From positions 1 to 11,716 of the forward strand of contig JAJVUU010000054.1 in the NCBI GenBank assembly GCA_021621525.1: a DNA stretch of 11,716 bases. The letters run 5' to 3'. This document shows, in pieces, positions 1-7,157 of this stretch. Numbering within the stretch: position 1 is the stretch's first letter; each line of letters starts with the position of its first letter. The position numbers and the translations under genes were made by a program. Below the pieces are notes generated by a model, which did no database searches, was not told the origin of the DNA, and saw nothing but the letters and a program-made list of their open reading frames with translations. Origin of the DNA: Caryophanales bacterium. GTDB taxonomy: Bacteria > Bacillota_I > Bacilli_A > RFN20 > CAG-288.

Positions 1-24
1 TTTTCTTAAATTTAATTTCATTTC

Positions 25-44
25 TAAAATTGTAAGCGGTTCGA
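25..44 (+). promoter_or_regulatory. Putative -10 box and cre/LacI-family operator upstream of malQ
   Basis: TAAAAT at 25-30 resembles a -10 box; the -35 region is at the very edge of the window (about 2-7, TTTCTT) and is poor. Directly after it, 31-44 reads TGTAAGCGGTTCGA, which fits the catabolite-responsive element pattern TGTAANCGNTNNCA at every fixed position except one (G for C at position 13). CcpA and sugar-specific LacI-family repressors bind such sites with a central CG. A site just downstream of the -10 box would overlap the transcription start, a common place for repression. Both calls rest on short matches, and the window starts too close to test the promoter fully. Confidence 0.4.
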
Positions 45-55
45 AACAAAAAAAC

Positions 56-1576
56 ATGAACAACAATCTTCGCAAAAGCGGTATCTTCCTACCTATATTC
101 TCCCTTCCCGGAGAGTATGGAATCGGTTCCATCGGGAAGAGTGCGCACGAGTTCATCGACTTTCTTGCCGGATGTGGATTCTCCTATTGGGTTGTCCTTC
201 CTGTCGGTTCGACGGGATTTGCGGATTCCCCTTACCAGGCCTTCTCCAACCGTGCCCTGAATCACTATCTTATCGATTTCAATGATCTGATTGACAAAGG
301 GCTTCTCAAAAAGAAGGATTTCACGGATGTCGAATGGGGAGATGATCCTCGAAGGATTGATTACTCTCGGATTTACAGGAACAAGTCCAGGATTCTCAAG
401 ATTGCCTTCAAACGTTTCAAGAAAGGCTATAGTACCTATCAAAGAGGCTACACTACCTTCTTGAGGAAGAACAGGTTTCTGGATTATGCCTGCTTCATGT
501 GTCTCAAGGAAGAGAATCAGGGAAAGCCCTGGAATGAGTTCAGTTCCATCTACCATGAGTATTCTCTGGATTCCTTTGAGAAGTTCCGTCACGAACACAA
601 GGATGATGTCGAGTTCTACATCTGGACGCAGTATATCTTCCTTCGTCAGTGGGAACAGCTTCATTCCTATGCCAGGCAGAAAGGCATTCAGCTTGTCGGT
701 ATCCTGCCCATGCACATCTCCTATGATTCCATCGACGTGTATAAGCATCACCGGAATTTCCTCCTTGATGAAGAGGGAAAGATGGAATATGTCGCAGGCT
801 ATCCTCCGGATGTATTCTATTCCAAAGGACAGGTCTGGGGAATGCCTCTGTATGACTTCGACTATCTTAAGAGGAATGGCTATCGTCTTTTCAGGGACCG
901 GCTGAACTTCTATATGAATCTCTTCGATTTCGTCATCCTTGACCATTTCCGTGGATATCTTGAGAATTATATTCTTCCTTATGGAAGCCAAGACGGTCTC
1001 AACGGAAGATGGGAGAAGACGGAAGGAAAGATGGTCCTGAAGAACTTCATCCCTGATATGAGCAGGGTGATTGCCGAAGACGTCGACTTCCATTCCGATG
1101 AGATGGATGAAGTCCTGCAGGAGTTCAGGATCAAGGATGAGAGAGTCATCGAATTCGGTTATCCAAGAGAGATGGGAAACAACAACCAACCATCCAATTA
1201 TACGTTCAACAACATTTCCTTTTCTTCCACACATGACTGTCAGCCTTTGAGGCAGTATCTTGACGGCCTCAATTCCTCGGATAGGAAGCTTGCCGAAGCA
1301 CAGATCAACAAGGACTGCCGTCACTTCGGTGTCGACTTGGTGGCACCAGGTGATACATCGGCCCAGGTAGAAGCATTGCTTCAGCTCAACCTTGCATCGC
1401 TTTCGAGCGTTGCCGTCCAGTCGATGAACGATCTGCTCGGCCAGGGCAAGGAAGGACGTATCAACACGCCCTCTACGGTTGGAAACAACTGGGTATATCG
1501 AATCACCAAGGATGATCTGTCGAGTTCCTTGATGAGGCATCTGCTCGCACTGAACAAGCGATACGGACGCTGTTGA
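56..1576 (+). CDS. malQ: 4-alpha-glucanotransferase (amylomaltase, GH77)
   Basis: A 506-residue cytoplasmic enzyme of family GH77, which transfers alpha-1,4-glucan segments between maltodextrins and releases glucose; the length is normal. The N-terminus has the family hallmarks: SGIFLPIFSLPGEYGIGSIG near residues 8-27, then SYWVVLPVGSTGFADSPYQAFS. Further on are VAGYPPDVFYSKGQVWG and the nucleophile motif LDHFRGY with Asp296. The acid/base Glu341 lies in IAED and the third acid Asp394 in STHD, so the catalytic triad is intact. The C-terminus has DLLGQGKEGRINTPSTVGNNW. Two oddities: Ile294 stands where family members have Arg two residues before the nucleophile, and the usual N-D/E-T-T-x-G-W after the third Asp is replaced by CQPLRQYL. 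There is no convincing Shine-Dalgarno before the ATG, but homology starts at once, so the start is sound. It leads the locus and would process the imported sugars. Confidence 0.93.
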   Translation: MNNNLRKSGIFLPIFSLPGEYGIGSIGKSAHEFIDFLAGCGFSYWVVLPVGSTGFADSPYQAFSNRALNHYLIDFNDLIDKGLLKKKDFTDVEWGDDPRRIDYSRIYRNKSRILKIAFKRFKKGYSTYQRGYTTFLRKNRFLDYACFMCLKEENQGKPWNEFSSIYHEYSLDSFEKFRHEHKDDVEFYIWTQYIFLRQWEQLHSYARQKGIQLVGILPMHISYDSIDVYKHHRNFLLDEEGKMEYVAGYPPDVFYSKGQVWGMPLYDFDYLKRNGYRLFRDRLNFYMNLFDFVILDHFRGYLENYILPYGSQDGLNGRWEKTEGKMVLKNFIPDMSRVIAEDVDFHSDEMDEVLQEFRIKDERVIEFGYPREMGNNNQPSNYTFNNISFSSTHDCQPLRQYLDGLNSSDRKLAEAQINKDCRHFGVDLVAPGDTSAQVEALLQLNLASLSSVAVQSMNDLLGQGKEGRINTPSTVGNNWVYRITKDDLSSSLMRHLLALNKRYGRC

Positions 1577-1621
1577 AACATCGGTTTCAATGGGGCATTA
1601 GAATCTTAAGCCTCATGGAAA
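1573..1621 (+). promoter_or_regulatory. Two overlapping inverted repeats between malQ and malE
   Basis: The first repeat is TTGAAAC-ATCG-GTTTCAA (1573-1590), a perfect 7-bp dyad with a 4-base loop that includes the malQ stop codon. The second spans 1585-1621: TTTC pairs with GAAA, ATGGGGC pairs with GCCTCAT (one G-U), and TTA pairs with TAA around a 6-base loop, with one mismatch and one bulged A. That gives about 14 pairs in all. The two share bases 1585-1590, so the outer pairs of the second cannot form together with the first. No T-run follows directly, so neither is a standard terminator. They may be mRNA stabilising or processing elements, or the 18-bp dyad may be a protein site. I see no convincing promoter here; TATGGT at 1629-1634 is a weak -10 candidate. 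Confidence 0.35.
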
Positions 1622-1655
1622 TAGTCGGTATGGTACGTTTTGTTAGAGAACATAA

Positions 1656-1661
1656 AGGGGG
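1656..1661 (+). promoter_or_regulatory. Ribosome binding site of the malE-type gene
   Basis: AGGGGG lies 11 bases before the ATG at 1673. It supports that start over the in-frame TTG at 1640, which has no purine-rich site before it and would add 11 hydrophilic residues ahead of the signal peptide. Confidence 0.6.
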
Positions 1662-1672
1662 ATCAAAAATTT

Positions 1673-2959
1673 ATGAAACACTCTAAATTATTCGGTTTGG
1701 TTGCGTTGTCTGTTCTTTCTTTGGTCGGATGCACTCACGGTGCCACAAGCAGTTCTGCAGGCGGTGCAAGCAATTCTGCAACTCCGACACAGAAGGAAAA
1801 ACTGGTGATCGGTGGTCCGTCACTTCAGAAAGATTGGATCAAGACTGAAGTCGAGACTTTCCTTACTCAGAACAATCTTTCCGACAAGTACACCGTCGAG
1901 AACTATACGTTGGGTGAAAGCGATGTCAATAACGCCGATAAGATTTCTGACTGGACCGTCGGACCGGACCTCTTCGCCTATGCTTCCGATCAGACTCTCG
2001 GACTTGTTCAGAAAGGTATCCTTGGCGAAGTTCCGTCTACCTTTGCCAGCGACATGAAGAAGAACATGGCTGATGAAGCTATCGCTGCTGCCAAGGTCGG
2101 CACCAAGATGTATGGCTATCCTTATGCCGGAGACAACGGATACTTCCTTTATTACAACAAGAGCGTCTTCAAGGGTCAGGAAGATAAGCTTAACACCATC
2201 GACGGCATTGTTGAAGTCTGCAATGCCAACGAACTGAAGTTCTCCTATAAGCTTGCCGAACCCTTCTTCTCCGTCGGTCTTCTCTTCACCTTCGGTGCAA
2301 GATATAATGTCACTCTTTCTACCGATGAGACCAGCATCGCCGGCATCACCGCAGACTTCAATACAGAAAAGGGTCTCAAGGCTGCCAAGGCCATGAGAAG
2401 CATCGTTCAGAATGCGACCATCGATACGACCAAGGAGGGCCAGAAGGCTCCGACGACGGCAAATGGTTTAGGTGCCTGCGTCGATGGCTCCTGGAATGCT
2501 GCCACCTATTCTGAGGCCATGGGCAAAGACTATGGATGCGTCAAGCTTCCTACCGTCACTGTCGATGGTGAAACCAAGAACCTCTCTGCCTTCTTAGGCT
2601 ATAAGCTCTATGGCGTCAACAAGCAGAAATCCCAGTCTTCCGAAAAGCTTGCCGTCCTTCATAAACTTGCCAACTACCTTGTCTCTTCTTCTGTTCAGGA
2701 AAAGAGATTCGATGATCTGACCATCGCTCCTACAGATAAGAAGGTCAAGGCCTTGGACAAGGTTCAGAAAACTCCGCACGTCAAGGCTCTTGCCGATCAG
2801 GCCCAGTTCGCCGTTGCCCAGACGATCGTTCCCAATGGTGCCTGGACGGAAGCCACCAATCCGTATACTCCTATCCTTGCCAAGGGTAGCGCTACCATCA
2901 CGGATGACGATCTCCAGAGTTACATGGAGTCCTTCAACGTCGCCGTCACAACCAAGTAA
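1673..2959 (+). CDS. malE: Maltodextrin-binding lipoprotein (ABC solute-binding protein, MalE type)
   Basis: A 428-residue exported protein that would capture maltose or maltodextrins at the outer face of the membrane and deliver them to the MalF/MalG-type permease. The N-terminus is a lipoprotein signal: Lys3 and Lys5, a hydrophobic core, then the lipobox LVGC with the lipid-modified Cys20, followed by a Ser/Ala/Gly/Thr-rich tether. The mature part has features of family 1 solute-binding proteins: GPDLFAYASDQTLGLVQKG, the hinge-side stretch YGYPYAGDNGYFLYYNKSVF, and GACVDGSWNAATYSEAMG. Length is typical. Ligand specificity is inferred from the malQ, amylase and permease neighbours; another alpha-glucan or disaccharide is possible. 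A strong stem-loop follows the gene and could raise its expression relative to the permeases. Confidence 0.88.
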   Translation: MKHSKLFGLVALSVLSLVGCTHGATSSSAGGASNSATPTQKEKLVIGGPSLQKDWIKTEVETFLTQNNLSDKYTVENYTLGESDVNNADKISDWTVGPDLFAYASDQTLGLVQKGILGEVPSTFASDMKKNMADEAIAAAKVGTKMYGYPYAGDNGYFLYYNKSVFKGQEDKLNTIDGIVEVCNANELKFSYKLAEPFFSVGLLFTFGARYNVTLSTDETSIAGITADFNTEKGLKAAKAMRSIVQNATIDTTKEGQKAPTTANGLGACVDGSWNAATYSEAMGKDYGCVKLPTVTVDGETKNLSAFLGYKLYGVNKQKSQSSEKLAVLHKLANYLVSSSVQEKRFDDLTIAPTDKKVKALDKVQKTPHVKALADQAQFAVAQTIVPNGAWTEATNPYTPILAKGSATITDDDLQSYMESFNVAVTTK

Positions 2960-2980
2960 ACAAATAAAGTCATGCCGTAT

Positions 2981-3011
2981 ATGTGATGTGGGCTGAAAGC
3001 CCACATCACAT
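2981..3011 (+). terminator. Intercistronic stem-loop after malE (partial terminator or mRNA stabiliser)
   Basis: A perfect 14-bp stem, 2981-2994 with 2998-3011, closes a GAA loop; the upper part is G+C rich (GTGGGCT/AGCCCAC). The following bases are T-rich but broken (TTGTTGATTATT), so termination would probably be leaky. It sits 22 bases after the binding-protein stop codon and 32 bases before the permease start. In E. coli the malE-malF gap also holds hairpin elements that protect upstream malE mRNA. A similar role here, giving more binding protein than permease, is inference. Confidence 0.65.
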
Positions 3012-3043
3012 TTGTTGATTATTCTGCTTCATAAGGAGGAAAT

Positions 3044-4642
3044 ATGGACAGCCAACAGTACACACTTCAGAACAGCTTGGAATATCTGTCTTTGAACCGT
3101 TTCCAAAGAATCGGATATAAGATTTCCCACTTTTTTGGCGACATCCCAAAGAATACGACAAAAAAGATTTCTGCCATTCCTTCGAAGGCAAGAAAAAAGG
3201 GCCTTGCCATAACCAATGTCTTCCGCAACATCAAGAGAGCGGGAGAAAGAGGTGACATCTTTACAAGGCTTTCGTTCCTTTTCATGGGAGCTGGTCTTGT
3301 AACAAGGCATCAGATCATCCGTGGTGCCCTCTATTTTTTATATGAAGTCTTCTTTATCTTGTTTATGGTCATGATTGGAGGAAGCGCCTTAAGTCAGCTT
3401 CCGACTCTAGGCACGCTCGGTCAGGTCGAATACAAGATTTTTGATGACACAGGCATCCTTGATTTGACAACTTCTGTTTATGTCGATAATTCGTTTACCA
3501 TACTTTTATATTCCATCCTTTCGTTTGTCTTCATCGGAATCCTTGTCTTTTTATGGTATAACCAACTCAGGGATTCCCTCAATCTCCAAGAAAAGGGATA
3601 CATCGGAAAATATGCTTCCGACAAGGAAACGCTGAAAAACGTCCTTGATAAGTCTTATGACAAGACTCTTCTCTTCATCCCGATGGCAGGCTTGGCCATC
3701 TTTACCATCATTCCTATCGTCATGATGATTGCCATTGCCTTCACGGACTATGATTACATGCATATCACTCCGACGAAGCTATTCGATTGGGTCGGCTTCT
3801 ACAATCTTTCCCAGGTCTTCTCTTCTACAGGCTTGGCTTCTGGAACTGCCTTTGTCAGGACTTTCTTCCAGGTTCTTCTCTGGACTTTGCTCTGGGCCTT
3901 TTTTGCTACCTTCTCCAACTATTTCCTTGGCATGATTGTCGCTATGATCATCAATATCAAGGGTATCAAGCTCAAGAAGGTGTGGAGGACCATTCTCATC
4001 ACGACCATCGCCGTTCCTCAGTTCATCTCTTTGATGCTTGTCTCCTTCATGTTCGGCAATTCCAGCTTCTCCATCGTCAACGCCCTTCTTCTCAACTGGG
4101 GATGGATTGAGTCTCCGATTGGATGGCTTGCGGATTCTTCCTATGGTGCCTTGCTTCCCAAGGTCATCATCATCCTTATCAACACCTGGGTCGGTATCCC
4201 TTATACCATGTTGATCTGCACCGGCCTTCTGATGAACATTCCGGATGACTTATATGAGTCTGCCAGGATCGATGGTGCTTCTCCCATCAAGATGTATTTC
4301 AAGATCACTCTTCCGTACATGCTCTTTGTCACCGGACCGTATCTTCTTTCCCAGTTCATCGGAAATATCAACAACTTCAACGTCATCTACCTTCTTTCCG
4401 GAGGCGGACCTGGCTTCACCTTTGACTTATCAAGTGAGAATGTTCCGACATCCCTGATTTCTTCGGGAATCGGAAAGACGGACCTTCTGATCACATGGAT
4501 CTACAAGCTTACGACCAACAGGAGTTTCGACTATGGCCTAGCCAGCGTCTTAGGCATCCTGGTCTTTGTCATCATCGCCTTCTTCTCTCTCATCTTCTAT
4601 GGCCATTCTTCCAGCGTCAACAATGAGGAGGCATTCCAGTAA
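3044..4642 (+). CDS. malF: Maltodextrin ABC transporter permease, MalF type
   Basis: A 532-residue integral membrane protein forming half of the import channel. A strong AAGGAGG (3033-3039) lies 4 bases before the ATG. Residues 1-95 are hydrophilic and basic, predicted cytoplasmic. About eight membrane segments follow, near residues 96-112, 150-172, 208-233, 276-304, 317-337, 370-397, 428-440 and 500-519. The ABC-importer EAA loop that docks on the ATPase is YESARIDGASPIKMYFKITLP at about 404-424 (Glu405, Gly411). NNFNVIYLLSGGGP at 443-456 is typical of MalF-family proteins. Length is close to E. coli MalF, but the long basic N-terminal part gives it a different layout. The stop codon TAA shares one base with the next gene's ATG (TAATG), so the two permeases are probably translationally coupled. 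Confidence 0.9.
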   Translation: MDSQQYTLQNSLEYLSLNRFQRIGYKISHFFGDIPKNTTKKISAIPSKARKKGLAITNVFRNIKRAGERGDIFTRLSFLFMGAGLVTRHQIIRGALYFLYEVFFILFMVMIGGSALSQLPTLGTLGQVEYKIFDDTGILDLTTSVYVDNSFTILLYSILSFVFIGILVFLWYNQLRDSLNLQEKGYIGKYASDKETLKNVLDKSYDKTLLFIPMAGLAIFTIIPIVMMIAIAFTDYDYMHITPTKLFDWVGFYNLSQVFSSTGLASGTAFVRTFFQVLLWTLLWAFFATFSNYFLGMIVAMIINIKGIKLKKVWRTILITTIAVPQFISLMLVSFMFGNSSFSIVNALLLNWGWIESPIGWLADSSYGALLPKVIIILINTWVGIPYTMLICTGLLMNIPDDLYESARIDGASPIKMYFKITLPYMLFVTGPYLLSQFIGNINNFNVIYLLSGGGPGFTFDLSSENVPTSLISSGIGKTDLLITWIYKLTTNRSFDYGLASVLGILVFVIIAFFSLIFYGHSSSVNNEEAFQ

Positions 4643-5544
4643 TGAGTGATTCCAAGACACATTATCGTTCCCATAAGAGGAAAATCCTGACCAGAAACAT
4701 CTGTGTCTATGTCTTCCTTGTGGTGCTTTCCATCATTTGGCTGATACCTTTTGTCTATCTCGTCTTCCAGTCTTTGTCTTCTTCCTATAACCCTTCTATG
4801 TTCGTCCCTGCCCTTCCGACAGCCGAGAACATCGCTAATGGTGTCAACGTCATGACGTTCAAGAACTATGAGACGTTGTTTACGGATACGAGATATACTT
4901 TTGGAAAATGGTATTTCAACACCCTTATCATTGCCTGTATCGCCTCTGTCTGTGAAACTGTTCTGATTCTAGGAACATCCTATGCCCTATCCAGGCTTCG
5001 CTTCCGTGGAAGAAAAGGAATCATGAAGCTGATCCTGGTTCTCGGCATGTTCCCTGGCTTCCTTAGCATGATGATCATCTACTTCATCCTGAAGCTGATC
5101 GGATTGAGCGGAAACATCTACTCCTTGATTCTCATCTACATCGGTGGCTCGGCCATGCAGTATTACATTGCCAAGGGTTTCTTCGATACGATTCCAAAGT
5201 CCTTGGATGAGGCTGCCATGATCGATGGTGCCAACAAAAACACAATCTTCTTCAAGGTCATCATGCCGCTTAGCAAACCGATTGTCGTCTATACGTTCTT
5301 GATCACGTTCATCGCTCCATGGGGCGACTTCATGATGGCAAGCATCCTTGCCGGAGGAGATAACTCCATGTGGACGGTCGCCGTAGGCTTGAGAGCCATG
5401 ATCACCACGCTCACGGATCAGCAGGCCTATTTCCCCGTCTTCTGTGCAGGTGGTGTCGTGACTTCCGTTCCGATTATGATTCTCTTCTTCTGGCTTCAGA
5501 AATACTATGTCGAAGGTGTCACCGGTGGCGCCGTCAAAGGATAG
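4642..5544 (+). CDS. malG: Maltodextrin ABC transporter permease, MalG type
   Basis: A 300-residue membrane protein, partner of the preceding permease; length is normal for MalG. A short basic N-terminus precedes the first membrane segment (about residues 20-42). Further segments lie near 93-113, 129-151, 158-178, 212-235 and 265-286. The EAA loop, LDEAAMIDGANKNTIFFKVI, is at about 188-207, and the protein ends in the characteristic LQKYYVEGVTGGAVKG. GAGGAGG at 4625-4631 lies 10 bases before the ATG, inside the end of the upstream gene. The next gene starts 5 bases after the stop, which supports one polycistronic message. Confidence 0.92.
   Translation: MSDSKTHYRSHKRKILTRNICVYVFLVVLSIIWLIPFVYLVFQSLSSSYNPSMFVPALPTAENIANGVNVMTFKNYETLFTDTRYTFGKWYFNTLIIACIASVCETVLILGTSYALSRLRFRGRKGIMKLILVLGMFPGFLSMMIIYFILKLIGLSGNIYSLILIYIGGSAMQYYIAKGFFDTIPKSLDEAAMIDGANKNTIFFKVIMPLSKPIVVYTFLITFIAPWGDFMMASILAGGDNSMWTVAVGLRAMITTLTDQQAYFPVFCAGGVVTSVPIMILFFWLQKYYVEGVTGGAVKG
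5536..5541 (+). promoter_or_regulatory. Ribosome binding site of the amylase gene
   Basis: AAAGGA, at the very end of malG, is 8 bases before the ATG at 5550. It favours that start over an in-frame ATG at 5370 deep inside malG, which would destroy the lipoprotein signal peptide. Confidence 0.6.
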
Positions 5545-5549
5545 AAAAA

Positions 5550-7145
5550 ATGAAAAAGATTCCTGTTCTCCTTTTTGCATCCCTGCTTTGTTCCTGTAGC
5601 AATGCCGGGAATTCCTCTGCCCTTGACGAAATCAAGGAAAATCGTATCGAAGATGATTACAGGAATTATTATGAAATCTTCGTTCCTTCCTTTGCCGATT
5701 CCGACAATGATGGCGTAGGTGACCTGAAGGGCATCGATGACAAGATCGACTATCTTGCCGATATCGGATATAACGGTATCTGGCTGACTCCGATCAATTC
5801 CTCTCCAAGCTATCACAAGTATGACATCCAGGATTATTTCTCCGTCGATTCTTCCTTCGGAACCATGGATGACCTGAAGAATCTTGTCCGTCATGCCCAT
5901 CAGAAGAAGATGAAGGTCATCATGGATGGAGTCTTCAATCATTCTTCCTACTACAATCCCTGGTTTGAGAAATGCATCCTGGCACACAGGAAACGCCTTC
6001 TTGGTAAAAGCCTTGATGATGAAGAAAAAGATTACGAGTCGCTCTATGTCATCAAGGATGGTTCCGCCCCTCAGGATGGAAAGACCTATGCCAAGGCAGG
6101 TGCCAATGACTTCTACTATGAATGCAACTTCTCGGGCGATATGCCTGAGTTCGACTTCGAAAGCGAATTCACCTTCACGAAGATAAAGTCTGTCATCGAC
6201 TACTATATGTCAGATGAAATCGGCATTGACGGATTCCGCCTTGACGCTGTCCTGTATTACGATTTCCATGATACGGAAAGCAATGTCAGGATTCTTGACA
6301 GGATTGCCAAGATGGTTCATGACAATCATGGCTATGTCGTCGGTGAATGCTTTGATTCCCTATCTACCATCAAGCAGTATTACCAAAGCGGGTGCGATTC
6401 CTTCTTCTACTTCCCGGGACAGGGAAACAGCGGTTTCATGGTCGAATCCCTTGGAATGTCAGGAGGATTCAAGAAAAAGTATCTTGATGGCATGCTTGAC
6501 ATGATAGCAGCTGCATCAGGACATATTCCGGCACCGTTTCTGGACAACCACGACGTTCCGAGGGTGACCAGAGGCGGAAACATCAGACAGACGAAGTTCC
6601 TTCTAGGCCTCAGGGATATGCTGAATGGTTCCGTCTTCAACTATTATGGAGATGAAATCGGCATGAGTTCGAGCAAGGTCAGTCATGGTGACTACGCTGA
6701 CAGCAACTACCGTACCCATTACTATTGGGATGATTCCAGTCATGCCTATGAGACGAAGGATGTGCCTCATGCCAATGCTCAGACACAGTATTATCCTGAT
6801 AGCAAGAGTCAGCTTGAGGATGATAATTCAATCCTGAACTATGAGAAGCATGCCTTGCGGATGAGAAATACCTATCCTGCCATCGCAAGAGGCACAGTCT
6901 CCCAGACGCCTGAGGATGAAGCACTCAATCAGGATAGCCAGGACAACCTTATCCTTGCCTTCGATAAGACCTATGAATCCGATACGATACGGATGCTCTT
7001 CAATTTCTCTGATACGCAATCCTATACTTATGATATGAAAGACAAGAAGATGGCAGACATCCTTCTTGTCGATGTGACGACTCAGCCTTCGGTCGAAGGG
7101 AACATGTTGACTCTTCCTCCGTATGGCATTGCTCTACTGAAATAA
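5550..7145 (+). CDS. Membrane-anchored alpha-amylase-type glycoside hydrolase (GH13)
   Basis: A 531-residue lipoprotein of GH13 that would cleave alpha-1,4-glucans outside the cell. The signal peptide MKKIPVLLFASLLCSC ends in a lipobox-like LCSC (Cys16). The catalytic barrel follows: DSDNDGVGD (50-58) resembles a Ca-binding loop; region I is DGVFNH (126-131); region V is MPEFDFESEF (198-207); region II is GFRLDA with nucleophile Asp232 and its Arg230; region III is VVGECF with acid Glu266; region IV is NHD with Asp335. All three catalytic acids are present. The YEIFVPSFADS...GIWLTPINSSPSYHKYD style suggests the GH13_36-like intermediary group, so pullulan- or cyclodextrin-cleaving activity cannot be ruled out. 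No separate carbohydrate-binding module is visible. It lies 5 bases after malG and 12 before the ATPase gene, pairing surface hydrolysis with import. Confidence 0.88.
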   Translation: MKKIPVLLFASLLCSCSNAGNSSALDEIKENRIEDDYRNYYEIFVPSFADSDNDGVGDLKGIDDKIDYLADIGYNGIWLTPINSSPSYHKYDIQDYFSVDSSFGTMDDLKNLVRHAHQKKMKVIMDGVFNHSSYYNPWFEKCILAHRKRLLGKSLDDEEKDYESLYVIKDGSAPQDGKTYAKAGANDFYYECNFSGDMPEFDFESEFTFTKIKSVIDYYMSDEIGIDGFRLDAVLYYDFHDTESNVRILDRIAKMVHDNHGYVVGECFDSLSTIKQYYQSGCDSFFYFPGQGNSGFMVESLGMSGGFKKKYLDGMLDMIAAASGHIPAPFLDNHDVPRVTRGGNIRQTKFLLGLRDMLNGSVFNYYGDEIGMSSSKVSHGDYADSNYRTHYYWDDSSHAYETKDVPHANAQTQYYPDSKSQLEDDNSILNYEKHALRMRNTYPAIARGTVSQTPEDEALNQDSQDNLILAFDKTYESDTIRMLFNFSDTQSYTYDMKDKKMADILLVDVTTQPSVEGNMLTLPPYGIALLK

Positions 7146-7150
7146 AGGAG
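7144..7150 (+). promoter_or_regulatory. Ribosome binding site deciding the ATPase start
   Basis: AAAGGAG overlaps the amylase stop codon and is 7 bases before the ATG at 7158. The in-frame TTG at 7152 is only one base away from it, too close to be used, so the protein begins MASLKLEH. Confidence 0.7.
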
Positions 7151-7157
7151 ATTGATT

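Noticed and set aside
89..1540. A 483-codon open frame antisense to malQ
   Set aside because: It is codon-aligned with malQ, so it stays open simply because malQ avoids TTA, CTA and TCA codons there. The translation has no recognisable domain, while malQ has clear GH77 motifs.
1573..1590. Dyad TTGAAAC-ATCG-GTTTCAA as a LacI-family operator
   Set aside because: The half-sites resemble cre arms, but the centre is not CG at the dyad axis and the spacing is two bases too wide. A hairpin reading is equally good, so no operator was called.
1637..1643. TTTTGTT as the T-run of a terminator after malQ
   Set aside because: It lies about 15 bases beyond the base of the nearest hairpin, too far for an intrinsic terminator.
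1640..1672. Upstream TTG start for the binding protein
   Set aside because: No ribosome site before it, and it would place hydrophilic residues ahead of a good lipoprotein signal that begins at 1673.
5370..5549. An in-frame extension of the amylase back into malG
   Set aside because: It would overlap 175 bases of malG in another frame and bury the lipoprotein signal; a ribosome site supports the start at 5550.
4987..5580. A 197-codon antisense frame across the end of malG
   Set aside because: Acidic, no domain, no ribosome site, and fully overlapped by a well-supported permease gene.
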